Origin: Micromonospora andamanensis
GTDB lineage: Bacteria; Actinomycetota; Actinomycetes; Mycobacteriales; Micromonosporaceae
Assembly (NCBI RefSeq): GCF_016863495.1
Contig: NZ_BOOZ01000003.1
Location: 372,001-436,000 of the forward strand
Direction: 5' to 3'
DNA: 64,000 nt
Positions 1 through 8,826 of this stretch are shown in pieces (position 1 is the first letter of the stretch; every line of letters starts with the position of its first letter). The notes beneath the pieces were generated by a model. The model made no database searches and had not been told where the DNA came from. It saw only the letters and a list, made by a program, of their open reading frames with translations. Made by a program: the position numbers and the translations under genes.

Positions 1-254
1 CCCTGGCCGACACTCGCGGCGGCCTGCTGGGTGGCCAGGTCACGCGGTCGCCGGGGCAGGCCGAGCGGGGCGAGACCGGCGGCGATCGCGCCGGAGGAGA
101 CAAGCACCACCTCGCGGCCGTCGGCGCCACGCCGGCCCAGGGCGTCGACGAGCGCGTCGACCCGCCCGTCGTCCAGTCCGCCGCTGGCGGTGGTCAACGA
201 GGAGGACCCGATCTTGACAACGACCCGCCGGGCCGCCGTGACTGCGTCGCGCAC
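1..254 (-). CDS. proB: Glutamate 5-kinase, 5' part only (runs off the window start)
   Basis: This enzyme phosphorylates L-glutamate with ATP in the first step of proline synthesis, in the cytoplasm. Only the N-terminal part is visible. The minus-strand translation reads [10 protein letters not shown] near the start (the nucleotide-binding strand of amino-acid kinases), then [17 protein letters not shown] and [17 protein letters not shown], which are characteristic of ProB. I prefer the GTG at 254 because translation then begins with the family-like [13 protein letters not shown]. An in-frame ATG at 302 would add 16 low-complexity residues and leave only 13 bp to the divergent start at 316. 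The 3' end lies outside the window, so completeness cannot be judged. The family call is secure and the exact start is not. Confidence 0.9.
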   Translation of the reverse strand, partial: MRDAVTAARRVVVKIGSSSLTTASGGLDDGRVDALVDALGRRGADGREVVLVSSGAIAAGLAPLGLPRRPRDLATQQAAASVGQ

Positions 255-315
255 CCGCCCATTCTGCGCTGTCGTCGCGGCGTCGCCCGCCGCCGTTCCC
301 ATAGTCTGGCCGCTT

Positions 316-630
316 GTGACACCTGACGAGTACGTCGAAGCGGTGCTGGAACTTGCCGACCGGATCCCGCCCGGCCGGGTGATGTCGTACGGGGCGTTGG
401 CCGACGCGTTGGCAGAACGCTCCGGACGGGCGTCGGCGCGGTTGGTCGGGGCGATCATGGCGCGCCACGGCGGTGGGGCCCCGTGGCACCGGGTGGTGAA
501 CGCGGGCGGTGGGCTGCCACCCCGGTTGGCCCGCGAGGCGCGGGCGCGTTGGCTCGCCGAGGGGACACCGTTGCGCGGTAGCGGAGTGGACATGCGGTCG
601 GCCGCGTGGTCGCCCGGGCAGGGGGTGTGA
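316..630 (+). CDS. Alkyltransferase-like protein (ATL, MGMT DNA-binding-domain family)
   Basis: A 104-residue protein matching the DNA-binding C-terminal domain of O6-alkylguanine alkyltransferases. It has [16 protein letters not shown] (helix-turn-helix entry) and then [10 protein letters not shown] at residues 56 to 65. Active MGMT enzymes have PCHRV. The Trp57 replacing the reactive Cys is the hallmark of ATL proteins, which recognise O6-alkylguanine and hand it to nucleotide excision repair instead of transferring the alkyl group. The start chosen is GTG 316. A CATAGT hexamer at 300-305 lies close enough that the mRNA may be leaderless. The gene is divergent from proB. The stop codon overlaps the likely -35 element of the next gene. 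Confidence 0.85.
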   Translation: MTPDEYVEAVLELADRIPPGRVMSYGALADALAERSGRASARLVGAIMARHGGGAPWHRVVNAGGGLPPRLAREARARWLAEGTPLRGSGVDMRSAAWSPGQGV

Positions 631-654
631 CCGCCGCCATAACGTGAGTAATAT
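626..654 (+). promoter_or_regulatory. Putative promoter of the sugar-symporter gene
   Basis: TGTGAC at 626-631 and TAATAT at 649-654 are separated by 17 bp. The -10 ends 8 bp before the ATG at 663, so the transcript probably has almost no 5' leader. The -35 overlaps the stop codon of the upstream ATL gene. Confidence 0.5.
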
Positions 655-662
655 TCGGCCCC

Positions 663-2186
663 ATGATCGCGCCGCCGGGTGGCTCCGGCCCACCTCCCAC
701 CCCCGGCCCGCCCGCGCCCGCCTCCGGTCCGGCAGCCACCACCGCCGCCGTCCCGTCGGGCACGCCCCCGGATGCCGCAGCCGGCGCGCTGCCGCGCGGC
801 GTGCACGCCGGCTACGCGCTCGGCTCGCTGGCGACGGGGGCGTTCGGCACCGTGCCGGGCCTGCTGCTGTTGCCCTACCTGACCGACACGCTGGGGGTCG
901 CCGCCGGCGTGGCCGCGCTGCTGGTGCTGCTGCCGAAAGCATGGGACGTGCTCGTCAACCCGGTCGCCGGGCGGATCTCCGACCGCACCCGGTCGCGGTG
1001 GGGTGCCCGCCGTCCCTATCTGCTCTTCGCCGGGCTGGCGCTGGCCGTGCTCTTCGGGGCCATCTTCGCCGCGCCGTTCGGTGCCGGTCCGGCGTCCGGG
1101 GCGTACGTCGCCGTCGCCTTCCTGGCCACCGCTACCGCGTTCGCCTTCTTCCAGGTGCCGTACGTGGCCATGCCGGCCGAGCTGACAAGCGACTACGCCG
1201 AACGTACCCGGATGATGACCTGGCGGATCGCGGTGCTGGCACTGGCCATCCTGGTCGCCGGTGCGGTGGCCCCGCTGGTGCGCGACGCGGCCGGCGGAGG
1301 AGTTCCCGGGCACCGGTGGATGGGTGTCTTCGTGGCCGCCCTGATCGCGCTCGGCGCGGTCGGTGCCTTCCTCGGCACCCGGTCCGCCCCGCAGGGCGCG
1401 GTCGGCGAGAGCGAGCCGAGCCTGCGCGCCCAACTCACCGTCGCGGCCCGCAACCGGCCTTTCCGGGCACTGCTGCTCTGCTTCGTGGTGCAGTCCGCCG
1501 GAGTGGCCACCATCCTCGCCGGAGTCCAGTACTTCGCCGACCATGTGCTGCGGGACTCGGCGACAGGTCCGACCGTGCTGTTCGCCTGCTTCGTCGGCCC
1601 GGCGCTCGTGGTGATGCCGCTCTGGTCCCGGGTGGGTGCCCGGGTGGGCAAGCTCGCCGCCCTGGTGGCGGCGTCGTTGATCCTGTCGGCTGGGGGACTG
1701 GCGTTGGTCGCCGCACCGGTCCTGCCGGCCGTCGTGGTGTACCTGCTCGTCGCGATGCTCGGCGTCGGGTACGCCGGGCAGCAGGTGTTCGCGCTGGCCA
1801 TGCTCCCGGACTGCATCGCGTACGACACCGCGCGTACCGGGCGTCGACAGGCCGGCGTCTTCACCGGAGTGTGGACGGCCGGCGAGACCTTCGGACTGGC
1901 CCTCGGCCCCGGCATCTACGGGCTGGTGCTCGCCCTCACCGGCTACGTCTCCTCCAGCACCGGCACCGCCGCCACCCAGTCCGACACCGCCCGCCTCGGC
2001 GTCCTGCTCGGCTTCACGGTCCTCCCCGCCCTCCTGATCGGCCTGGCCACCCTCCTGCTCCGCCCCTACGACCTCACCCCCACCCGCCTCGCCACCCCCA
2101 CCCCGACCCCGGCCACCGTCGATCATGCAGTTGTCGCAGGTACAAAAGCCGCAGGAAACCACGGAAAGGGCGCCACAACTCCATGA
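663..2186 (+). CDS. GPH-family sugar:cation symporter (MFS superfamily)
   Basis: A 507-residue inner-membrane transporter. The first 45 or so residues are Pro/Ala-rich and probably cytoplasmic. About 12 hydrophobic segments follow. The loop after the second segment contains [18 protein letters not shown], the DxT(x4)GRRRP-type signature of the glycoside-pentoside-hexuronide (melibiose permease) group, so a sugar or glycoside coupled to Na+ or H+ is the likely substrate. The exact substrate cannot be read from the sequence. The C-terminal tail after residue 480 is low-complexity Thr/Pro and then runs through a palindromic repeat (2118-2191), so the last 23 or so codons are repeat-derived. Its stop codon overlaps the ATG of the next gene, implying co-translation. 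Confidence 0.85.
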   Translation: MIAPPGGSGPPPTPGPPAPASGPAATTAAVPSGTPPDAAAGALPRGVHAGYALGSLATGAFGTVPGLLLLPYLTDTLGVAAGVAALLVLLPKAWDVLVNPVAGRISDRTRSRWGARRPYLLFAGLALAVLFGAIFAAPFGAGPASGAYVAVAFLATATAFAFFQVPYVAMPAELTSDYAERTRMMTWRIAVLALAILVAGAVAPLVRDAAGGGVPGHRWMGVFVAALIALGAVGAFLGTRSAPQGAVGESEPSLRAQLTVAARNRPFRALLLCFVVQSAGVATILAGVQYFADHVLRDSATGPTVLFACFVGPALVVMPLWSRVGARVGKLAALVAASLILSAGGLALVAAPVLPAVVVYLLVAMLGVGYAGQQVFALAMLPDCIAYDTARTGRRQAGVFTGVWTAGETFGLALGPGIYGLVLALTGYVSSSTGTAATQSDTARLGVLLGFTVLPALLIGLATLLLRPYDLTPTRLATPTPTPATVDHAVVAGTKAAGNHGKGATTP

Positions 2187-2191
2187 TCGAC
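2118..2191. repeat. 74-bp imperfect palindrome at a gene junction
   Basis: The left arm begins GTCGATCATGCAGTTGT. The right arm, read on the minus strand, begins GTCGATCATGGAGTTGT. The arms differ at a single position over 17 bases. The roughly 40-bp centre is not strongly self-complementary. The element encodes the end of the symporter and supplies the ATG (2183) of the downstream lyase. Its form suggests a REP- or MITE-like intergenic repeat of the host genus, but the window holds only this copy. Confidence 0.65.
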
Positions 2192-3658
2192 GAGAGCAGG
2201 GCTGCGCTGCCGAACGAGGGCGTGCCGGCGGAGCAGGTGCTGGCGGAGATCCGCGAGCTGCGGGCGACGGATCGGCCGACCCACGGCGGTCGGCTGTTCG
2301 CATACGTCTACGACCCGGCGGTGCCCGGGCTGGACGCGCTCGCCGCCGCCGCGTACGCGGAGAGCGCCCACGTCAACGGGCTCGACCCGACCGCCTTCCC
2401 GTCCCTGCTCGCCATGGAGAACATGCTTGTCGCGGCGGCGGCGCGGCTGCTCGGCGGCGGGCCGGACACCAGCGCACCGGACGTCGTCGGCAGCGTCACA
2501 AGCGGCGGCACCGAGTCGCTCATCCTGGCCGTCAAGACCGCCCGGGACGCCCGGCCGGACATCGCGGCACCCCGGATCGTGGTACCGGCCAGCGCCCATG
2601 CCGCGTTCGCCAAGGCGGCCCACTACCTGCGGGTGGCGCTCGACACCGTGCCTGTCGACCCGACCACCCTACGGCCGGCAGCCGCCGACGTCGCCGCCGC
2701 GATCCGACCGGAGACGGTGCTCGTCGCCTGCTCCGCACCCTCGTACGCGCACGGCGTCGTGGACCCGGTCGAGCAGATCGCCGAGGTGGCCGCCGCCGCC
2801 GGGGTCCGCTGCCACGTGGATGCCTGCTTCGGCGGCTGGACCCTGCCCTACCTGCGGCGCCTCGGCGTGCCGGTGCCCCCGTTCGACCTCGCGGTGCCCG
2901 GTGTCACCTCGATCTCGGTGGACCTGCACAAGTACGCGTACGCGCCGAAGGGCGTGTCGGTGCTGCTGCACCGTGATCCGCAGCTGCGCGCCCCGCAGTA
3001 CTTCGCGTACGCCGACTGGCCCGGGTACACCATGATCAACCCGGTGATCTCCTCCACCCGCTCCGGTGGGCCGATCGCCGCCGCGTACGCCACCCTGCGG
3101 CACCTCGGCGACGACGGCTACCTGGAGCTGACCCGGCAGACCTGGGCGGCGGTGCGCACGCTTGCCGACGCGGTACGCGGCACCGACGGGCTGCGGCTGG
3201 CCGCCGAGCCGGAGTCGACAGTGGTCTGCCTCACCGCCACCGAGGACGGGCCGGACCTGTTCGTGCTTGTCGACGAGTTGGCCGTGCGGGGCTGGCACAC
3301 CCAGCCCCAACTGTCGTACGCCGGCCTGCCGCCCAGCGTGCACCTGACGGTGACCGCCGCGGTGGCCCCCCGGGCGGCGGAGTTCGGCGATGACCTGGCC
3401 GACGCGGTCACCGCCGCCCGCGCGGCGGGGCCGGTGGGGTTGCCGCCGGAGCTGCGGGCCCTGGCCGGCACCCTGGCACCGGAGGCGCTCACCGGCGACC
3501 TCGTCGCCGGGCTGGCCGCCGGCCTCGGGCTCGGCCCCGGCGGTGGGTTGCCGGACCGGATGGCCCCGGTCAACACGCTGTTGGACGTCGCGCCTCCGGC
3601 GCTGCGGGAGCGGCTCCTCGTCGAGTTCGTCAGTCTGCTGCAACGTCCGGCCTGGTAG
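2183..3658 (+). CDS. PLP-dependent lyase/decarboxylase of the sphingosine-1-phosphate lyase type
   Basis: A 491-residue fold-type I PLP enzyme. SGGTES (from residue 107) is the phosphate/cofactor loop. HVDACFGG supplies the Asp that contacts the PLP ring nitrogen. [13 protein letters not shown] contains the Schiff-base Lys250. HKY.YAPKG and the VPGVTSIS just before it are typical of sphingosine-1-phosphate lyases more than of glutamate or aromatic amino-acid decarboxylases. There is no membrane anchor, unlike the eukaryotic enzymes. Known relatives cleave long-chain base phosphates to an aldehyde and phosphoethanolamine; the substrate here is unknown. The start overlaps the stop of a sugar symporter, so the two are probably an operon. 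The ATG lies inside a palindromic repeat; an in-frame GTG at 2222 is the alternative start. Confidence 0.8.
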   Translation: MIDESRAALPNEGVPAEQVLAEIRELRATDRPTHGGRLFAYVYDPAVPGLDALAAAAYAESAHVNGLDPTAFPSLLAMENMLVAAAARLLGGGPDTSAPDVVGSVTSGGTESLILAVKTARDARPDIAAPRIVVPASAHAAFAKAAHYLRVALDTVPVDPTTLRPAAADVAAAIRPETVLVACSAPSYAHGVVDPVEQIAEVAAAAGVRCHVDACFGGWTLPYLRRLGVPVPPFDLAVPGVTSISVDLHKYAYAPKGVSVLLHRDPQLRAPQYFAYADWPGYTMINPVISSTRSGGPIAAAYATLRHLGDDGYLELTRQTWAAVRTLADAVRGTDGLRLAAEPESTVVCLTATEDGPDLFVLVDELAVRGWHTQPQLSYAGLPPSVHLTVTAAVAPRAAEFGDDLADAVTAARAAGPVGLPPELRALAGTLAPEALTGDLVAGLAAGLGLGPGGGLPDRMAPVNTLLDVAPPALRERLLVEFVSLLQRPAW

Positions 3659-3766
3659 CGCTCAGCCAGGTAACGCCCGCCACGGTCCGCGGTGGCCGCC
3701 CGGTGGCGGCGGCCCTCCGCCTCGGGCTGCTGTGGTTGACTGTCGGGGACGGGAGGGGGAGCGGTC

Positions 3767-4345
3767 GTGCAGCTGCCTGCGGTGCTCGGTGAGCCGATCC
3801 GGTTCGTGCTCAACTGGGGTCGGCGCTACTCGCTCTGGGTCTTCAACTTCGGCCTGGCCTGCTGCGCCATCGAGTTCATCGCGACAAGCATGTCCCGGCA
3901 CGACTTCATGCGACTCGGCGTGATCCCGTTCGCGCACGGGCCCCGGCAGGCCGACCTGATGGTGGTCTCCGGCACCGTCACCGACAAGATGGCCCCGGCG
4001 ATCAAGCGGCTCTACGACCAGATGCCCGAGCCGAAGTACGTGATCTCGTTCGGTGCCTGCTCCAACTGCGGTGGTCCGTACTGGGACTCGTACTCGGTGA
4101 CCAAGGGCGTCGACCAGCTCATCCCGGTCGACGTCTACGTGCCCGGCTGCCCACCTCGGCCGGAGGCGCTGCTGCACGGCATCCTCCGTCTTCAGGAGAA
4201 GATCGCCGCCGAGCAGTCCGGCATCGGCGGGGTGCCCCGCACCGACCCACTCGCCGCACCTGTCGACGCCCCGCCCCGCGACGGCGCCCCGCCCCGCTCG
4301 GTCGCCTCCCTGACCGCACCGCCGGTACGCCCGCCGAACACCTGA
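3767..4345 (+). CDS. nuoB: NADH-quinone oxidoreductase subunit B (second, partial complex I set)
   Basis: This 192-residue protein is the peripheral-arm subunit that carries the terminal [4Fe-4S] cluster N2, which donates electrons to quinone. The cluster ligands are visible as C32-C33 (LACCAIE), C98 (FGACSNCGG) and C128 (VPGCPPRPE). Residues beyond about 150 form a Pro/Ala-rich tail absent from standard NuoB. The start is GTG 3767 behind a GGAGGGGGA ribosome-binding site. It is the first of nine complex I genes in this region, separated from nuoC by two unrelated genes. The neighbour normally upstream, nuoA, is not present. Confidence 0.93.
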   Translation: MQLPAVLGEPIRFVLNWGRRYSLWVFNFGLACCAIEFIATSMSRHDFMRLGVIPFAHGPRQADLMVVSGTVTDKMAPAIKRLYDQMPEPKYVISFGACSNCGGPYWDSYSVTKGVDQLIPVDVYVPGCPPRPEALLHGILRLQEKIAAEQSGIGGVPRTDPLAAPVDAPPRDGAPPRSVASLTAPPVRPPNT

Positions 4346-4445
4346 CCCGGGTGCCCGGCCGTGTCTGGGCGGCGGTCCGGTCGTCGGCGGAGACCGTTCG
4401 CTCGGTTGGCCGCCAGGGTGGTCAGGCTTCGCTAGCGTACGGATC

Positions 4446-5762
4446 ATGACCGACGTCGCGGAGGAGCGTTCCGCCTTCATCATCGAGGTGCTGACCGAGG
4501 AGTTCGGCACCCTGATGGCGCTCGACCCGGCCGCCTTCCGGCGCAAGTTCCGCAAGATGGCCGCCTCGCCGTTCGCCTTCTACCGGGGCAGTGCCAGCCT
4601 CTTCTACGCCGACCAGCGCGGCGACTTCGCCGACGACCGTTTCCTGGACGCGCAGACCAGCCGGGTCTGGATCCACGGCGACCTGCACGCGGAGAACTTC
4701 GGCACCTACATGAACGGCTCCGGCCAGCTCGTCTTCAACGTCAACGACTTCGACGAGGCGTACGTCGGGCCGTTCACCTGGGACCTGCGGCGGTTCGTCG
4801 CCAGCGTGGCGTTGATCGGCTACACCAAGGCGCTCTCCGACCGGGTCATCAGCGACCTGGTCACCTGCTTCGCCAACGCGTACCTGGTCGAACTGCGGGC
4901 CATCGCCGCCGGTGGGGACGACGCCATCGGCTCGATCACCCTGGACAACGCCGACGGGGTGCTGCGCCGGGTGCTCCAGCAGGCCCGCCTGAACACCCGC
5001 GTCGACCTGCTGCGCGGGCAGACCACAATCGACAACTACGAGCGGCGCTTCTCCCTCGGCGACGGGGTGTACGAGATCGACGGCGAGGTGCGGGCGCGGG
5101 TGTGCGCGGCGTTCGAGGCGTACCTGGAGACGCTGCCGGCCGCCACGGCCGAGGCCCGGCCGCTCGCTACCCAGATCAAGGACGTGGTGCTGCGCAAGGG
5201 GGTGGGCATCGGCTCGGCCGGACTGCCGTCGTACAACCTCCTGCTCGAGGGGCACACCCAGGCGCTGGAGAACGACGTCCTCATCTACATGAAGCAGGCC
5301 CAGGTGCCGGCGGTGGCGCGGTACATCGACGACGAACGGGTTCGCGGCTACTTCCGGCACCAGGGGCACCGCACCGCCGAGTCCCAACGGGCCCTGCAGG
5401 CGCACGCCGACCCGTGGGTGGGCTTCACCGAACTCGACGGCGTCGGCCAACTCGTCGCCGAGGTGTCCCCGTACGCGGCAGACCTCGACTGGGCGGACGT
5501 CAACGAGCCGGAGGATTTGGCCGGGGTGCTCGCCGACCTGGGACGGGCGGTCGCCCGGATGCACTCGGTGGCCGACGACGAGTCCAGCCACGACCTGGTC
5601 GACTATTCGACCGAGGAGGCCATCGTCGCCGCCGTCGACGCGGACACCGCCGGCTTCGTCGGGCACCTTGTCGACTTCGCCCACACGTACGGCGTACGTG
5701 CCCGGCAGGATCACCAGCTCTTCGTCGACCTGTTCCGCAACGGCCGACTCCCCGGCATCTGA
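4446..5762 (+). CDS. DUF2252 family protein (kinase-like fold)
   Basis: A 438-residue soluble protein of unknown function. The best motifs are WIHGDLHAENFG (His77-Gly-Asp-Leu-His) and VFNVNDFDEAYVGPF (Asn100-Asp-Phe-Asp). These resemble the catalytic loop and metal-binding Asp of aminoglycoside-phosphotransferase or protein-kinase-like folds and are conserved in DUF2252 proteins. A phosphotransferase activity is therefore plausible but is inference. TAGCGT at 4433-4438, ending 7 bp before the ATG, suggests a leaderless transcript. The gene sits between nuoB and the rest of the nuo set without an obvious functional link. Confidence 0.85.
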   Translation: MTDVAEERSAFIIEVLTEEFGTLMALDPAAFRRKFRKMAASPFAFYRGSASLFYADQRGDFADDRFLDAQTSRVWIHGDLHAENFGTYMNGSGQLVFNVNDFDEAYVGPFTWDLRRFVASVALIGYTKALSDRVISDLVTCFANAYLVELRAIAAGGDDAIGSITLDNADGVLRRVLQQARLNTRVDLLRGQTTIDNYERRFSLGDGVYEIDGEVRARVCAAFEAYLETLPAATAEARPLATQIKDVVLRKGVGIGSAGLPSYNLLLEGHTQALENDVLIYMKQAQVPAVARYIDDERVRGYFRHQGHRTAESQRALQAHADPWVGFTELDGVGQLVAEVSPYAADLDWADVNEPEDLAGVLADLGRAVARMHSVADDESSHDLVDYSTEEAIVAAVDADTAGFVGHLVDFAHTYGVRARQDHQLFVDLFRNGRLPGI

Positions 5763-5781
5763 CCGGGGCCCGGCCGGCAGT

Positions 5782-6828
5782 TCAGGCGGGGAAGTCGAGG
5801 ACGACCTTGATGTCCTGCGGTCCGGGGGAGTAGGCGCTGGCGTACCCGGCCAGCGGCACCCGGCGGGTGATCAGTGAGGCGAGCCAGGCCGGGTCGGCCT
5901 TGGACAATGCCTCGGCGGCGCCCTCCCAGTGCCGCCGATTGGCGTTGACCGAGCCGAAGACGACGTTGTTCTCCAGGACGAGGGTGCGGTTGAGCGCGCC
6001 CGCGTCGAAGTCGATGGTCCGGCCGCCGCTGGACACCCCGGCCAGGCAGACGATCCCGTTGGGGCCGACCTTGCACATCGTCTCCAGCACGACCACCGGC
6101 GCGCCTGTGCACTCGATGATGACGTCCGGTTCGAGGTCGAGCTGATCGAGCGGTCCGGAGTGGTACGTAGCCCCGAGCGCGCCGGCGAGCGCCGGCTTCG
6201 GGCCCTCGGTGGCCAGGTCGAGCACGTGCACGGAGAGACCTCGCTGGCTGGCCAGCAGCGCGGCGAGCAGGCCGATCGGCCCGGCACCGGTGATCAGCGC
6301 GGTACGGGGCTGCCACTCGGCCCGCAGGCCGATCCGGTCGACGTGGTCCCACGCCTTGACCATCACGCTCGTCGGTTCGAGCAGCATGCCCACCTCGATC
6401 AGCGAGGGGTCGAGTCCCACGGCGAAGCGGGGCTGCAACCGCCAGCGCTCGCGGGCGAAGCCCGGCAACGCCTTGATGCCGTGCTCGGTGAACAGGCCGT
6501 TGCGGCACATGTCCCACTCGCCCACCGCGCAGTTCGGGCAGGGCATCGGGTCGGGGTGTCGGACGATCCCCGCCACCAGATCGCCGGGTTGCCGGGTGCC
6601 GGTCGGGTCCTCCAGCACCCGGCCCAGTGACTCGTGACCGAGCACCAGGTGGTCGGTGCCGGGCGGCGCCTCGCCGTACTGCCCCTCGATGATCTCGATG
6701 TCGGTTCCGCAGACCCCCACCGAGAGCGCCTCCACCAGGATCGGTCCCTCCTCGGGGGCCGGTTCCGGGTAGTCGTCGAGCAGCCGCAGCGAGCCGGGCA
6801 CTCCGGGGATGACTGTCACAGCGCGCAC
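5782..6828 (-). CDS. Zinc-dependent glucose 1-dehydrogenase-like alcohol dehydrogenase (MDR family)
   Basis: A 348-residue medium-chain dehydrogenase. VCGTD gives Cys40 and GHES gives His65/Glu66 for the catalytic zinc. CPNCAVGEWDMC (Cys97, Cys100, Cys108) is the structural-zinc lobe. ITGAGPIG is the nucleotide-binding turn. The lobe pattern and the opening MRAVTVIPG resemble archaeal/actinobacterial glucose 1-dehydrogenases, which oxidise aldoses with NAD(P)+; the real sugar is untested. I chose GTG 6828 over the upstream GTG 6861 because it matches the family N-terminus and because CAGTAT (plus-strand 6835-6840) sits exactly where a leaderless -10 would. It is convergent with the DUF2252 gene and divergent from nuoC. 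Confidence 0.82.
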   Translation of the reverse strand: MRAVTVIPGVPGSLRLLDDYPEPAPEEGPILVEALSVGVCGTDIEIIEGQYGEAPPGTDHLVLGHESLGRVLEDPTGTRQPGDLVAGIVRHPDPMPCPNCAVGEWDMCRNGLFTEHGIKALPGFARERWRLQPRFAVGLDPSLIEVGMLLEPTSVMVKAWDHVDRIGLRAEWQPRTALITGAGPIGLLAALLASQRGLSVHVLDLATEGPKPALAGALGATYHSGPLDQLDLEPDVIIECTGAPVVVLETMCKVGPNGIVCLAGVSSGGRTIDFDAGALNRTLVLENNVVFGSVNANRRHWEGAAEALSKADPAWLASLITRRVPLAGYASAYSPGPQDIKVVLDFPA

Positions 6829-6975
6829 GGGTCCATACTGGTGGCCGCGCACGGCCGGCACGGGCGAAGCCCACTGGAGTCACCCGCCCGCGTGCACCGG
6901 GCCGGGCTGCGGCCGCCGCCTGGCTCCGTCTCGGCTCGACCGAGGACTCCGGCCCCAGGGCCTAGGATCAGCGGC

Positions 6976-7791
6976 ATGACACCGGAAGAGGTCGGCCAGC
7001 GGCTCGTCGCGCTGCTCGCGCCCGTCGAGGCCACCGCGACGGTCTCCGGCGGTCAGGTCCATTCCCGGGCCACCGTCGACGTACCCCCGCATGCCTGGCG
7101 GGCCGCGTTGCTGGCCGCCCGCGACGACGCCGAGCTGGCCTGTGACTACTTCGACTGGCTGTCGGCGGTCGACGAGCTGGCCGACGGGTTCGACGTGGTG
7201 GCCCACCTCTGGTCCACCCCGCACCGGCACGGTGTGCTGCTGCGCGCCCGGGTGCCTCGCGAGACACCCACAGTCGATTCCGTGGTGGCGGTCTACCCGG
7301 GTGCCGCCTGGCACGAGCGGGAAACCCACGAGATGTTCGGCATCGACTTCGCCGGGCACGCCGACCTGCGTCCGCTGCTGCTGCCACCGGAGTTCGAGGG
7401 GCATCCGTTGCGTAAGGAGTTCGTCCTGGCCTCGCGGGTGGCGAAGCCCTGGCCAGGTGCGAAGGAACCGGGTGAGTCGGAGGCCGGCGGCGGACGCCGC
7501 CCGATCCGTCCCCCGGGCGTGCCCGCGCCTGGCGAGTGGGGAGTCGTGCCGACCCCCGCCGGTGCTGGTGGGGTGGGGGAGGGGCCGCGTGGCGGCACCC
7601 CGGCCCGCCCGGCCCGGGAGCGCCCGGCCCGTCCGGCACCGGGTGCCCGCGGGCCGCGTACCCCCCGGGCCGCCGGCTCCGACGGGGAGCCGGCGGCGCC
7701 TCGGCCCGGCCCCGGCGGTCCGGCGCCGGACGCTCCCGGCGGTCCGGCGCCTGCGGATGGTCCGACACCGGACGATGGAGGTGGGGCCTGA
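6976..7791 (+). CDS. nuoC: NADH-quinone oxidoreductase subunit C with long disordered tail
   Basis: A 271-residue peripheral-arm subunit. Residues about 1 to 160 are NuoC-like and include the conserved segment WHERETHEMFGIDFAGH followed by LLLPPEFEGHPLRKEF. The remaining 100 or so residues are almost entirely Pro, Gly, Ala and Arg, look disordered and have no counterpart in ordinary NuoC. The subunit holds no cofactor and normally packs against NuoD, for which no gene is seen in this window. TAGGAT at 6963-6968 lies 7 bp before the ATG, so the message is probably leaderless. The stop overlaps the nuoH start (TGATG), indicating coupling. Confidence 0.9.
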   Translation: MTPEEVGQRLVALLAPVEATATVSGGQVHSRATVDVPPHAWRAALLAARDDAELACDYFDWLSAVDELADGFDVVAHLWSTPHRHGVLLRARVPRETPTVDSVVAVYPGAAWHERETHEMFGIDFAGHADLRPLLLPPEFEGHPLRKEFVLASRVAKPWPGAKEPGESEAGGGRRPIRPPGVPAPGEWGVVPTPAGAGGVGEGPRGGTPARPARERPARPAPGARGPRTPRAAGSDGEPAAPRPGPGGPAPDAPGGPAPADGPTPDDGGGA

Positions 7792-8753
7792 TGCCGCTCT
7801 GGCTGGAGTTTGTCATCCGGATCGGCGGAGTGCTTGCCGCCTTCCTCGTCCTGCCGCTGCTTGTCGGGCAGGCGGAGCACAAGGTGATGGCGCACATGCA
7901 GGGCCGAGTCGGCCCGATGTACGCGGGTGGGTTCCACGGCTGGGCGCAGCTGATCGCCGACGGGGTGAAGTTCGTCCAGAAGGAGGACGTCACCCCACGC
8001 GCGGCCGACCGGCAGGTGTTCCGGCTGGCTCCGGCGGTGGCGCTGGTGCCGTACCTGTTGGCCCTGCTGGTGATCCCGCTCGGCCCGAACGACCTGGTCG
8101 GGCAGCCACTCGACGTCGGGCTCTTCTTCGTACTCGCGGTGGTCGGTGTGGGCGTGCTGGCCGTGCTCATGTCGGCCTGGGCGTCGGCAAACAAGTACAG
8201 CCTGCTCGGCGGGCTGCGCGGCGCGGCCCAACTGCTCGGCTACGAGCTGCCGCTGGTACTGGCTGCCGCGTCGGTGGCGATGGCCGCCGGGACGCTGAGC
8301 CTCTCCGGCATCGTCGAGGCGTGGCAGCCGTGGTGGCTGCTCTGGCAGGCACCGGCGATGGTCATCTTCTTCGTGGCCGGGCTGGCGGAGATCCGCCGGC
8401 CCCCCTTCGACATGCCGGTTGCCGACTCAGAGCTGGTCTTCGGCTATCTGACCGAGTACACCGGCCTGCGCTTCGCGTTCCTGCTGCTTGCCGAGTACGT
8501 CGGCATCGTGGTGATCGCCGCGCTCACCACAGTGCTGTTCCTCGGCGGTTGGCAGGGCCCGTTCGCCGACGCGCAGCTCGGCTGGCTCTGGACCCTGCTG
8601 AAGGTCGCCGCAGTCAGCTTCGTGATCATCTGGCTCCGGGTCTCCTACCCCCGCCTCCGCGAGGACCAGCTCCAACGCCTCTGCTGGCTCGTCCTCGTCC
8701 CCGCCGCCCTGGCCCAACTCGTCCTGACCGCCACCATCCGCCTAACCCTCTAA
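7791..8753 (+). CDS. nuoH: NADH-quinone oxidoreductase subunit H
   Basis: A 320-residue membrane subunit with about eight transmembrane helices. It connects the quinone chamber to the proton-pumping arm of complex I. The family landmarks are present in variant form: QGRVGPMYAGGFHG near residue 37, AQLIADGVKF, and the acidic loop AEIRRPPFDMPVADSELV, where canonical NuoH has AETNRAPFDLPE. Its ATG overlaps the nuoC stop. A G/C-run-rich spacer and a convergent gene follow, so the nuoC-nuoH pair appears to be its own transcription unit. Confidence 0.93.
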   Translation: MPLWLEFVIRIGGVLAAFLVLPLLVGQAEHKVMAHMQGRVGPMYAGGFHGWAQLIADGVKFVQKEDVTPRAADRQVFRLAPAVALVPYLLALLVIPLGPNDLVGQPLDVGLFFVLAVVGVGVLAVLMSAWASANKYSLLGGLRGAAQLLGYELPLVLAAASVAMAAGTLSLSGIVEAWQPWWLLWQAPAMVIFFVAGLAEIRRPPFDMPVADSELVFGYLTEYTGLRFAFLLLAEYVGIVVIAALTTVLFLGGWQGPFADAQLGWLWTLLKVAAVSFVIIWLRVSYPRLREDQLQRLCWLVLVPAALAQLVLTATIRLTL

Positions 8754-8756
8754 GCC

Positions 8757-8826
8757 TCTAACCCCCACCCCCCACCCTCTCCCCGCGCGGGTGGGCGGGG
8801 GCTAGGGGGTGGGGAGGGGGGTGTGG
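8757..8826. other. C/G-tract spacer between convergent genes, possible bidirectional terminator
   Basis: Between nuoH and the converging thiol-transferase gene lie runs of C followed by runs of G. CCCACCC near 8767-8775 can pair with GGGTGGG at 8789-8795. The G-rich part (about 8789-8822) has at least four G-runs of three or more and could form a quadruplex on one strand. It overlaps the 3' end of the minus-strand gene, whose last 20 or so codons are encoded by these tracts. Confidence 0.4.

Noticed and set aside
509..2180. A plus-strand frame that runs from 509 through the symporter into the lyase, suggesting a 1049-residue fusion protein
   Set aside because: The part before 2183 is an out-of-frame Arg-rich reading of the ATL and symporter genes. 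Lyase homology starts right after the ATG at 2183.
7091..8761. A 556-codon plus-strand frame overlapping nuoC and nuoH
   Set aside because: It is Arg/Ala/Pro-rich without family features and lies fully over two recognised nuo genes in another frame.
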